From JAGLCY01 sp965363725 (GTDB lineage Bacteria; Krumholzibacteriota; Krumholzibacteriia; LZORAL124-64-63): 8,713 nucleotides of DNA. Numbering within the stretch: the stretch's first letter is position 1; each line of letters starts with the position of its first letter. This document shows, piece by piece, positions 1 through 6,333 of the stretch. The position numbers and the translations under genes were made by a program. Under the pieces are notes generated by a model. The model searched no databases. It was given only the letters and a program-made list of their open reading frames with translations, and was not told the DNA's origin. Location: positions 1 to 8,713 of the forward strand of contig CBDTUS010000154.1 of NCBI GenBank assembly GCA_965363725.1, given 5' to 3'.

Positions 1-184
1 TGACGTCCGCCGACAGCTCCTCTTGGCAAAGGCGGAACCCGTCCCTTTTCAATATGCCCTCGATGGCCTGGCTGTCGTAGACGTTCATCTGACAGCCATA
101 GGTCTCCACGTAAACGCCGGGCAGGGATTCCGAATCCTCGGGCACCGGGGAAAACTGGGGCAGGTCGCTCTGGAAGGTGGCCAT
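1..184 (-). CDS. miaB: MiaB, tRNA-2-methylthio-N6-dimethylallyladenosine synthase (N-terminal fragment, runs off window)
   Basis: Only the first 61 codons are inside the window. MiaB is a radical-SAM methylthiotransferase that converts i6A37 to ms2i6A37 in tRNAs reading UNN codons, in the cytoplasm. The fragment carries the opening of the UPF0004/MTTase domain: residues 24-34 read VYVETYGCQMN, almost the family signature, with Cys31 the first of three cysteines that hold the auxiliary [4Fe-4S] cluster. The following VYDSQAIEGIL also fits MiaB. The QMN after the cysteine separates it from the upstream paralogue MtaB, which has CRLNQ. The ATG at 184 lies one base after the TGA of mtaB (TGAGATGG), and a modest purine-rich site (AAAGGGA, about 6 nt upstream) lies inside the mtaB end, so translation is probably coupled. 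The radical-SAM and TRAM domains are outside the window. Confidence 0.93.
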   Translation of the reverse strand, partial: MATFQSDLPQFSPVPEDSESLPGVYVETYGCQMNVYDSQAIEGILKRDGFRLCQEELSADV

Positions 185-185
185 C

Positions 186-1604
186 TCAGGTTCCCTTTCC
201 GGCGGACTCGGTCAGGACGGACTCCGGGTGGACGGACGCATACAGGTTGCCGTCCGTGAATTTATCGATGGCCACCCGCACCAGGGTTCCGGGAGGCAAT
301 TCCCGGGACATGGAGTCGGACACCATGACCGTCACGTAGTTGTCGGTGGTGGCCCGGCGCCAGCCGGGGATATCGCTTTCGGCTTCGATGACCGCCTCGC
401 GGACGGTTCCGATCAGGGCTCGGCTGAAATCCGCCTTCTTCTGCTCGGCCAGTTCCCGCAGGATGCCACTGCGGCGGGTGATGGTTTCCGGATGTACCTG
501 GTCGGGCATGTCCGCCGCCGGGGTCCCCGGTCGGCGTGAGAACCGGAAAACGTGCAGATAGCTGAATGGCAGCTCCTCGACCATGCGCCGGGTGTCCTCG
601 AACTCGGCATCCGTCTCACCGGGGAACCCGACGATGATATCCGCCCCGATACCGAAATCAGGCACCGTGGCGGCGACGTCCCTCATGGCCTGCCACGCCC
701 TGTCTCCGCGATAGGGCCGCTTCATGCGCTTGAGCACACCGTCACTGCCGCTCTGGAGTGAAATATGCAGGTGGGGCCGAAGTCGGGGATTGGTCGCGAA
801 CATCTCCAGCAGACGCGGGGTCACCTCATTGGGGTGGATGCTGCTCAACCTGATACGCAGGTCGGGGATTTCGCGCAGGCAGGTATCCAGAAGATCAGGC
901 AGCAGGACCTTGGGCTCCAGGTCGCGACCGTACCCGCCCAGATGGATGCCCGCCAGGATGGTTTCGGGGTAGCCCCTGTCCACCAGCAGTTGCAGCTGGG
1001 CCAGGACATCGTCCACGGTCCGGCTGCGGCCGGGCCCGCGGGCCCGCCAGATCAGGCAGTAGGTGCAACGCAGGTTGCACCCGTCCTGGATCTTTACGAA
1101 GGCGCGGCTGCGCCCGGAAAAACTGTCGATCAAGGGCGAGTCGAATTCTGGGTTTTCGCGGAAGTCCTCCACCTTCATGGTCAGCGCGTCCTCGTCGATG
1201 ACGGAGGGCAGCCAGGCCGCGACGTCATCCTTGGTGGTATTGCCCACCACGCCGTCGATCTCCGGAACGGCGGCCAGGGCTTCCGGCTGGGTCTGGGCGT
1301 AACAGCCGGCCACCACGACCTTGCTGGCGGGATGGCGGCGCTTGACCTGTCGTGCCAGACGGCGGCATTCCTGATCGGCCTTGGCGGTGACGGTGCAGCT
1401 GTTGAGGACATACAGATGGGCGGGATCGTTCCAGCCGACCACGTCGATGTTGTAGACGCCCGCCATGGACGCCTTGATCCCCTCGGTATCGTACTGGTTC
1501 AACCGGCAGCCCAGGGTCCAGAAGGCCACCCGCAGCGGTGTTCCGCCCGCTGCGGACGCCGGTTGGATCGCCGGCAAGGGTTGTAGATCCTGAAGATCGC
1601 TCAT
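186..1604 (-). CDS. mtaB: MtaB-type tRNA (t6A37) methylthiotransferase
   Basis: Predicted radical-SAM enzyme of 472 aa that adds the 2-methylthio group to t6A37, giving ms2t6A in ANN-reading tRNAs such as tRNA-Lys. The MTTase (UPF0004) domain is at about 24-130, with cluster ligands Cys33 (TLGCRLNQYDTE, typical of MtaB), Cys70 (NSCTVT) and Cys101 (VAGCYAQ). The radical-SAM domain follows from about 165, with Cys176, Cys180 and Cys183 in DGCNLRCTYC. A TRAM domain is at about 394-460. Length is normal, near 430-470 aa. I chose the ATG at 1604 because GAGGGAG lies 5 nt upstream; an in-frame TTG at 1634 falls in the terminator that follows rpsA. One oddity: the usual proline after CxYCxx is Trp186 (CLIWRARG). 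The gene is one base from miaB. Assignment to MtaB rather than YqeV/RimO relatives rests on the motif around Cys33 and on the tandem MiaB; the tRNA substrate is inferred. Confidence 0.93.
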   Translation of the reverse strand: MSDLQDLQPLPAIQPASAAGGTPLRVAFWTLGCRLNQYDTEGIKASMAGVYNIDVVGWNDPAHLYVLNSCTVTAKADQECRRLARQVKRRHPASKVVVAGCYAQTQPEALAAVPEIDGVVGNTTKDDVAAWLPSVIDEDALTMKVEDFRENPEFDSPLIDSFSGRSRAFVKIQDGCNLRCTYCLIWRARGPGRSRTVDDVLAQLQLLVDRGYPETILAGIHLGGYGRDLEPKVLLPDLLDTCLREIPDLRIRLSSIHPNEVTPRLLEMFATNPRLRPHLHISLQSGSDGVLKRMKRPYRGDRAWQAMRDVAATVPDFGIGADIIVGFPGETDAEFEDTRRMVEELPFSYLHVFRFSRRPGTPAADMPDQVHPETITRRSGILRELAEQKKADFSRALIGTVREAVIEAESDIPGWRRATTDNYVTVMVSDSMSRELPPGTLVRVAIDKFTDGNLYASVHPESVLTESAGKGT

Positions 1605-1628
1605 GAAAGCTCCCTCAAAGGCTGTCGG

Positions 1629-1666
1629 AAACAAAGAGGGACGGAGGTATTACCCTCCGCCCCTCT
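1629..1666 (-). terminator. Rho-independent terminator after rpsA
   Basis: On the minus strand the 13-nt arm AGAGGGGCGGAGG (1666-1654) pairs with CCTCCGTCCCTCT (1647-1635) across a 6-nt loop GTAATA. Only one pair is a G-U wobble. A T-rich tail TTGTTT follows at 1634-1629. The structure starts 46 nt after the rpsA stop and ends 24 nt before the mtaB start. It should end most rpsA transcripts, leaving mtaB-miaB to readthrough or to a promoter I could not identify. Confidence 0.8.
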
Positions 1667-1675
1667 CACGGGCGG
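1657..1675 (-). promoter_or_regulatory. Possible antiterminator-like hairpin competing with the terminator
   Basis: On the minus strand CCGCCC (1675-1670) can pair with GGGCGG (1662-1657) around a 7-nt loop GTGAGAG. The GGGCGG lies inside the 5' arm of the terminator (1666-1654), so the two structures cannot form together. The competing stem has only 6 bp, against 13 for the terminator, and is encoded first. This is the geometry of an attenuator, but nothing in the sequence identifies a ligand, leader peptide or protein-binding signal, and GC-rich DNA gives short stems by chance. Confidence 0.3.
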
Positions 1676-1687
1676 AAAAGAACCGAA

Positions 1688-1706
1688 CCGGAAAAACCGA
1701 TTCCGG
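1688..1706 (-). repeat. Small inverted repeat downstream of the rpsA stop
   Basis: CCGGAA (1706-1701) and TTCCGG (1693-1688) form a 6-bp stem with a 7-nt loop just after the rpsA TAG at 1715-1713. The T-rich stretch is in the loop rather than after the stem, so it is not a good terminator by itself. It may protect the mRNA 3' end or be incidental. Confidence 0.35.
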
Positions 1707-1712
1707 CGCCAG

Positions 1713-3845
1713 CTACTTGTCCTTGTCTTCGCCGTCCTCTTCAACGTCGCCATCGACAGATTCGGCGGCTTCAGCGCCTTCAGTTGCTTCAGTTGCTTCA
1801 GTTGCTTCGACAGGTTGGTCGTCAGCGGCCTCGGCTTCGACCGTCTCCTCCTTGGCCGGGAAATTCTCGGCAGGAGGCGCGGCTTCCGCTTCTTCGCGAT
1901 ACACGTCGTCGTCGTCCGTGCGGTCCGCGTCGCCCGAGGCATTGCCTTCCGCTTCGGCGGCAGCTTCGGCGGCCACCACGTCTTCGAGACGGGGATGGGC
2001 GTTGATGAACTCCTCGGTGGCGTCCTCCTCGAAGTCCTTCAGACGTTCGGCGATGGAAAGAACGATCCGGCGATTCTCCACGTCCATCTTGATGACCTTC
2101 AGGTCGGCTTTTTCACCTTCCTTGAAGTAGTACTGGGGCTTGTCCAGCTTGGGGATGCCGAGGTGGCCGATGGGCACGAAGCCCTCCAAATCCTCGCCCA
2201 TCTCCACGATGACCCCGTGGTCCAGCATGCGGCTGACAGTGCCCTCGAGGGTGTGGCCCACGGGATACTCTTCGGCCAGCACGGGCCAGGGGTTCTCGCT
2301 CATCTGCTTGATGCCCAGGCTGATGCGGCGCTTGCTGGTGTCGATGTCCAGGATCTGCACCTGCACGCTGTCGCCGCGCTTGAGCATCTCCTTGGGATGG
2401 CGCACGCGCCGGGTCCAGCTCATGTCCGATATGTGGACCAGCCCGTCGATGCCCTCTTCCACTTCGACGAAGGCGCCGAAATCGGTCAGGTTGCGGACCT
2501 TGCCCTCGATGACCGAGCCGGCGGGGTAACGTTCGATCAGGGTGACCCAGGGATCGCTCTCGCACTGCTTGAGCCCCAGGCTGATCTTCTCGTTCTCCTT
2601 GTCGATCTTCAGGACCATCACATCGACCTCATCACCGATCGAGACGACCTTCGAGGGGTGCTTGATGTGACGGGTCCAGCTCATCTCGCTGATGTGGATC
2701 AGACCCTCGACACCGCGCTCCAGCTCCACGAAGGCGCCGTAGTTGGTGATGGAGACCACGCGACCGCGTACGACCGAGTCCTCGGGATAACGCTCGTCGA
2801 CATTGTCCCAGGGGTAGGACTGCAGCTGCTTCAGGCCAAGGCTGATACGTTCACGCTGCTCCTCGAAATCCAGGACCTTGACCTCGATCTCCTGGCCGAT
2901 GGTCACCACTTCGCTCGGGTGCGAGACGCGGCCCCAGCTCAGATCGGTGATGTGCAACAGACCGTCGATGCCGCCGAGATCGACGAAGGCGCCGAAGTCG
3001 GTGATGTTCTTGACCACGCCGGTGCGCACCTGGCCCTTTTCGAGCTCGGAAATGAGGGAGCGTTTCTTCTCTTCACGCTCCTGCTCCAGCACGATCCGCC
3101 GCGAAACAACCACGTTCCGGCGGCGCTTGTTCTTCTTGATGATGCGGCACTGGATTTCCTCGCCGATCATATCTTCCAGGTTCGGAACCTGGCGCAGGGC
3201 AACCTGGCTGCCGGGCAGGAACGTGTCCACACCCCACAGCTTGACCACCAATCCACCCTTGATTCGACGGTCGACAATACCAGTCACGACGTCGCCGGCC
3301 TCGTGGGCCACCTTGATCTTGTCCCAGACCTTCAGGAAGTCGGCCCGCTCCTTGGACAGCACGACCAGACCATCGAGGTTTTCGAGTTTCTCGAGGAAGA
3401 CGTCGAACGTGTCGTCGACCGACACGGTCGTGGAACCGAATTCCTCCCTGCTGATCACGCCTTCGCTCTTGAAGCCGATGTTGAGCAGGACCTCGTTGTC
3501 ACGAACCTCGATGACCGTCCCCTTGAGGATCTGGCCTTCCTGGATGTCCGTGAGGGTCTCTTCGTACTGGTTGATCAGGCTCAGCATTTCGTCCGAGTTC
3601 AGATCCCATTCCTGACCTTCTTCTTCGAGGTAGTCGAAGTTGACGATGCTGTCGGGATCGTATTCCGTGCTCAGACGGGGCGCCGAGGGAGTTGGCAGGA
3701 CTTCGGCGGCCGCACCGCGGCTGTCGTCGTCATCGTCGTCGTTGTTGAATTTGGATTTGGGGGTGTATTCCTTCTTGGCGGCGGGGGCGGCTTCGGCCGC
3801 GTCCTCGCGCGCTTCCTCGGAACCGGGATTGGGGTTGGTGGTCAT
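1713..3845 (-). CDS. rpsA: 30S ribosomal protein S1, six S1 domains with long acidic tails
   Basis: S1 binds single-stranded mRNA on the 30S platform and unfolds it to start translation. The 710-aa protein has six OB-fold S1 domains at about 103-165, 184-250, 270-338, 356-425, 443-512 and 529-598. Domains 3 to 5 carry the clearest signature (FGAFVDL..GIDGLLHI; YGAFVELERGVEGLIHIS; FGAFVEVEEGIDGLVHIS), each followed by SW..V.HPSEV and ISLGLKQ. It is about 150 aa longer than the E. coli protein (557 aa): residues 1-100 form an extension with a six-Asp run (36-41), and 604-710 form an acidic Ala/Glu/Asp tail. The start at 3845 has a perfect AGGAGG 9 nt upstream. A separate promoter precedes the gene, and a terminator follows. 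It lies downstream of cmk, as in many bacteria. Confidence in the identity is very high; the role of the tails is unknown. Confidence 0.98.
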   Translation of the reverse strand: MTTNPNPGSEEAREDAAEAAPAAKKEYTPKSKFNNDDDDDDSRGAAAEVLPTPSAPRLSTEYDPDSIVNFDYLEEEGQEWDLNSDEMLSLINQYEETLTDIQEGQILKGTVIEVRDNEVLLNIGFKSEGVISREEFGSTTVSVDDTFDVFLEKLENLDGLVVLSKERADFLKVWDKIKVAHEAGDVVTGIVDRRIKGGLVVKLWGVDTFLPGSQVALRQVPNLEDMIGEEIQCRIIKKNKRRRNVVVSRRIVLEQEREEKKRSLISELEKGQVRTGVVKNITDFGAFVDLGGIDGLLHITDLSWGRVSHPSEVVTIGQEIEVKVLDFEEQRERISLGLKQLQSYPWDNVDERYPEDSVVRGRVVSITNYGAFVELERGVEGLIHISEMSWTRHIKHPSKVVSIGDEVDVMVLKIDKENEKISLGLKQCESDPWVTLIERYPAGSVIEGKVRNLTDFGAFVEVEEGIDGLVHISDMSWTRRVRHPKEMLKRGDSVQVQILDIDTSKRRISLGIKQMSENPWPVLAEEYPVGHTLEGTVSRMLDHGVIVEMGEDLEGFVPIGHLGIPKLDKPQYYFKEGEKADLKVIKMDVENRRIVLSIAERLKDFEEDATEEFINAHPRLEDVVAAEAAAEAEGNASGDADRTDDDDVYREEAEAAPPAENFPAKEETVEAEAADDQPVEATEATEATEGAEAAESVDGDVEEDGEDKDK
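1782..1808 (-). repeat. Three perfect 9-bp tandem repeats in the rpsA C-terminal tail
   Basis: The plus-strand unit agttgcttc occurs three times in a row, at 1782-1790, 1791-1799 and 1800-1808. It encodes the Glu-Ala-Thr repeats at residues 679-688 of S1. A degenerate copy (agcgccttc, 1773-1781) adjoins it. The unit is a multiple of three, so slippage would change tail length without breaking the frame. Confidence 0.85.
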
Positions 3846-3854
3846 TAAAGGTTG

Positions 3855-3860
3855 CCTCCT
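3855..3860 (-). promoter_or_regulatory. Consensus ribosome binding site of rpsA
   Basis: The minus strand reads AGGAGG, nine bases before the rpsA ATG at 3845. It is the only full consensus Shine-Dalgarno hexamer before a gene in the window. E. coli rpsA, by contrast, has a degenerate site and a structured leader used in autoregulation. Confidence 0.75.
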
Positions 3861-3876
3861 AGTGACAGATGAATAC

Positions 3877-3899
3877 GCCGGGACACCTAGGCCCCTGGC
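3877..3899 (-). promoter_or_regulatory. Short hairpin in the predicted rpsA leader
   Basis: The minus strand GCCAGGG (3899-3893) can pair with CCCGGC (3882-3877) around a 10-nt loop, with one bulged A. It would begin a few bases after the predicted transcription start and 17 nt before the AGGAGG. It could be a leader element for S1 autoregulation, but the stem is only 6 bp and conservation is unknown. Confidence 0.3.
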
Positions 3900-3908
3900 A
3901 GACCCGGG

Positions 3909-3937
3909 AATATAGTTGGCAAGTTAAACCATGGCAA
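3909..3937 (-). promoter_or_regulatory. Sigma70-type promoter for rpsA
   Basis: On the minus strand TTGCCA (3937-3932) lies exactly 17 bp before TATATT (3914-3909); each hexamer matches the consensus at five of six positions. Transcription should start near 3902, giving a leader of about 57 nt before the rpsA ATG. It sits in the only sizeable AT-richer gap in the window (3846-4019), which fits an independent promoter for a highly expressed ribosomal protein gene at the end of an operon. No convincing terminator precedes it, so readthrough from cmk-plsC is also possible. Confidence 0.65.
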
Positions 3938-4019
3938 GGAGGACCGGGATAATTCGGGGGATTCTGAAAAAGGATACTCATCAAAAAACAAATTCAGGGA
4001 AACAGGCAGGACCCACTCT

Positions 4020-5495
4020 TCAGCGGCCGAAGACTTCCTTCTGTCGACGGGCGAATTTCTTCAATTGCTTGGCGCCCAATTCCTTCTCGAATTCGGTCTG
4101 GGGGGTTTCGGCGAAGGACCGGGCCTGCAGCTCACGGAAGGCCGCTTCGCAGAGGTCGGCGATCCGGCGGCTGATTGCCTTTTTGTCCAGATTTTCCCTG
4201 AGGGCCGGCAGGCCATGCCAGCGGATGACCGGGCCGTACCAAACTTCCAGGGGTGAAAGTTGCGATCCCCCGGGCCTGCGCCCGTAGCTGCCGCGGATGA
4301 TGAACGGCAAAGTGGGTGCCGGCGTGGTCTGGACCAGGATGCCCAGACCGTTGCGGACGGGGCCGGGATGCCCGATGGCCCGCCGGGTTCCCTCGGGGAA
4401 AATGAGCAGGTTCGCCCCTTCGGCCAGGCGGTCGGCGGCCTCGGCGAAGGCCCCCTCGTCGAAACCCTTCCGTTCGATGGGGATGCTGTCCAGCCAGCGA
4501 AAGAGGCCGCCCATGGGCCAGACCTTGAACAGTTCGGCCTTGGCCAGGGTGTGGACAGGGTGGCGCCATAAGGTCGAGCCGACCAAGGGGGGATCCCAGT
4601 TGCTGACGTGATTGGCGGCCAGGATGCAGCCCCGTGGCAGGGCCTTGCCTTCCAGCCCCACCTTGCGCAGGCCGTAGAACCTGGCCAGGCAATAAAAAAC
4701 CCCGTAGGCCAAGCGGTAGTGCCAGGGAAGTTCTCTCAGAGAGGTTTCGAGATCCGTATCGAGATCACGGTCCAGGGTCGGATTCAACAGGCAGGCCCGG
4801 GCGCAGGTTTCGTTCTGCTGGTCCAGATTCAAGTCGCTGCTGTCGATCACCACCGCATCCGGGGAGATGAGAAGTGGGCTGGTCTTCCGCGAGCTGTCTT
4901 TGCGGTCCCGTTCGGCCAGGTCCTCTTGCAATTCCTCCCGTGACACCTCCATTCCCCGCTGCTGGTACTGACGGAAGCGCCTGTCCACCCGGGCTTCGAG
5001 AGAGGCGGAGAGAAAAATCTTGGCCGTCGCCAAGGGGAAGACCACGCTCCCGATGTCCCGGCCTTCCATCACCACGCCGCCCTGCCGACCCATGACCTGC
5101 TGCCGATCGACCATGTTGGCGCGCACGGCGGGATGGCTGCTGACCTGGGAAACGGCGGCCTCCACCTCGGGGGTGCGGATGGCCCGGGATACGTCCTTGC
5201 CGTTCCAGAAAACCGTGACGTCACCCTTGGCCGTTTGGAGTTCCAGCCGGGCGGGAAGGAGAATTTCGGTTAGGCCGGCTTCGTCGCCTGGGTCCACCCC
5301 CGTGGCCAGGGCCGCCTGGGTCAGGGCCCGGTACATGGCGCCGGAGTCGATGTAGAGCAGTCCGAACATATCGGCCAGGGCGCGGGCCGTGGTCGATTTT
5401 CCCGAGCCAGCCGGGCCGTCGATGGCAATGACTGCGTCTTCGGGCATAAGAGCGGGATTCAGGGGCGGGAATTCGTCGACCTGGAGGGAGGCCAT
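4020..5495 (-). CDS. cmk: Bifunctional cytidylate kinase / PlsC-type 1-acylglycerol-3-phosphate acyltransferase fusion
   Basis: A 491-aa protein joining two complete enzymes. Residues about 20-233 are (d)CMP kinase, which phosphorylates CMP and dCMP: P-loop GPAGSGKST at 27-35, then YIDSGAMYR, EGRDIGSVVFP, the LID-like RDRKDSSR and DAVVIDSSDL. After a charged linker (LDRDLDTDLET) and an aromatic, probably membrane-facing stretch at 258-276, residues about 263-470 are a PlsC/LPLAT acyltransferase that makes phosphatidic acid: the catalytic NHVSNWD motif has His296 and Asp301, and the FPEGTRR motif has Glu368. The products meet at CDP-diacylglycerol synthesis, since CTP and phosphatidic acid are its substrates. 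The ATG at 5495 follows the aroF stop by one base; an internal ATG at 5447 (residue 17) lacks a ribosome site. The continuous frame and intact motifs in both halves argue against a sequencing artefact. The PlsC substrate is inferred from the family. Confidence 0.93.
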   Translation of the reverse strand: MASLQVDEFPPLNPALMPEDAVIAIDGPAGSGKSTTARALADMFGLLYIDSGAMYRALTQAALATGVDPGDEAGLTEILLPARLELQTAKGDVTVFWNGKDVSRAIRTPEVEAAVSQVSSHPAVRANMVDRQQVMGRQGGVVMEGRDIGSVVFPLATAKIFLSASLEARVDRRFRQYQQRGMEVSREELQEDLAERDRKDSSRKTSPLLISPDAVVIDSSDLNLDQQNETCARACLLNPTLDRDLDTDLETSLRELPWHYRLAYGVFYCLARFYGLRKVGLEGKALPRGCILAANHVSNWDPPLVGSTLWRHPVHTLAKAELFKVWPMGGLFRWLDSIPIERKGFDEGAFAEAADRLAEGANLLIFPEGTRRAIGHPGPVRNGLGILVQTTPAPTLPFIIRGSYGRRPGGSQLSPLEVWYGPVIRWHGLPALRENLDKKAISRRIADLCEAAFRELQARSFAETPQTEFEKELGAKQLKKFARRQKEVFGR

Positions 5496-5496
5496 G

Positions 5497-6333
5497 CTAG
5501 AGGTCCCGACCCAGGGCCCGGGCCACGGCCCGGCACGAAGTGGCCAGGTCGGCAAAGTCTTCGGGCCCGAGAGTCTGGGCCGAATCGCTGAGGGCCCTGT
5601 CTGGGGCACAGTGGGTCTCCACCAGCAGACCGTCGGCTCCGGCGGCCACGGCGGCGCGGGCCAGGGCGGCCACGTAGCGGACGTCGCCAGCCGCGTGGCT
5701 GGGGTCGACGATGACCGGAAGATGGGTGATGTCCTTGAGGACGGCCACCGAGCCCACGTCCAGGGTGTTGCGCAGGGCGGGCTCGAAGGTCCGGATGCCG
5801 CGCTCGCAAAAGACCAGGTCCTTGCCACCGGCGGCCAGGACGTACTCGGCGGAGCTGAGCCATTCGTCGATGGTGGTCATCATTCCCCGCTTCAGGAGAA
5901 CGGGCTTGCCGCTGGCGCCCACCTCGCGCAAGAGAGGGAAATTCTGGATACTGCGGCTGCCGATCTGCAGCATGTCCACGGCATCGGCGACCAGGGCCAC
6001 GTCCCGCGGATCGAGAACCTCGGTGACCACCGGCAGGCCCGAGGCGCGACGCGCTTCGACCAGCAGTTCCAGACCCTCGGCCCCCAGTCCCTGGAAATCA
6101 TAGGGATTGGTGCGGGGTTTCCAGGCCCCGCCGCGCAACATGGTCGCCCCTGCGGCTGCGACCTGGGCGGCGGTGCGGGCCATCTGGTCGCGGTCCTCGA
6201 CGGAGCAGGGTCCCCCGATCAGAACCACCCGGTTGGCGCCGAACCCGACCTCGCCGACCTGGACGATGGTGTCGGGCTGGCCGGCCTGGCGGCTCACCAG
6301 CGGTGTGCGTTTTCCGGGTTGGGGTGCGCCCAT
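5497..6333 (-). CDS. aroF: 3-deoxy-7-phosphoheptulonate (DAHP) synthase, type I-beta, catalytic core only
   Basis: Condenses phosphoenolpyruvate and erythrose 4-phosphate to DAHP, the first step of the shikimate pathway. The 278-aa TIM-barrel protein shows GPCSVED (Cys43), RGGAWKPRTNPY, EVLDPRDV, KRGM, CERGIRTFE, DPSHAAG (His213), VETHC (Glu239) and ALSD (Asp250). Cys43, His213, Glu239 and Asp250 match the four metal ligands of the family, with the expected 11-residue Glu-Asp spacing. It has neither the N-terminal ferredoxin-like domain of the Thermotoga enzyme nor the chorismate mutase domain of the Bacillus enzyme, so it resembles the short Pyrococcus form. The open frame extends upstream into hisC, but the ATG at 6333 is clear: it shares one base with the hisC stop (TGATG), and AAGGAG lies 11 nt upstream. 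The symbol is uncertain (aroF, aroG and aroA are all used). KDO8P synthase, a homologue, is less likely because the KPRT motif and the ligand set are DAHP-type. Confidence 0.92.
   Translation of the reverse strand: MGAPQPGKRTPLVSRQAGQPDTIVQVGEVGFGANRVVLIGGPCSVEDRDQMARTAAQVAAAGATMLRGGAWKPRTNPYDFQGLGAEGLELLVEARRASGLPVVTEVLDPRDVALVADAVDMLQIGSRSIQNFPLLREVGASGKPVLLKRGMMTTIDEWLSSAEYVLAAGGKDLVFCERGIRTFEPALRNTLDVGSVAVLKDITHLPVIVDPSHAAGDVRYVAALARAAVAAGADGLLVETHCAPDRALSDSAQTLGPEDFADLATSCRAVARALGRDL

Noticed and set aside
765..1586. A 273-codon open frame on the plus strand across mtaB
   Set aside because: Shadow of mtaB, whose cluster cysteines and domain order are all intact on the minus strand.
2400..3000. 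Similar blocks inside rpsA that look like direct repeats
   Set aside because: They are the homologous S1 domains 3 to 5 (GAFVxL...GLxHIS), a normal feature of S1 and not a separate repeat element.
1815..3848. A 677-codon open frame on the plus strand, antisense to rpsA
   Set aside because: It mirrors rpsA over nearly its whole length. The translation is Leu/Asp/Val/His-rich with no recognisable domain, as expected from the complement of a GC-biased, Asp/Glu-rich coding frame. The minus-strand product is an unmistakable S1 protein.
3960..4019. T-rich stretch on the minus strand after cmk-plsC, considered as a terminator
   Set aside because: The TTTTTT at about 3983-3988 has no convincing stem immediately before it, so I do not call a terminator there.
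5496..5828. N-terminal extension of the cmk-plsC frame up to 5828
   Set aside because: It overlaps the aroF coding region in another frame and reads as Trp/Pro/Ser-rich nonsense; CMP kinase begins just after the ATG at 5495.
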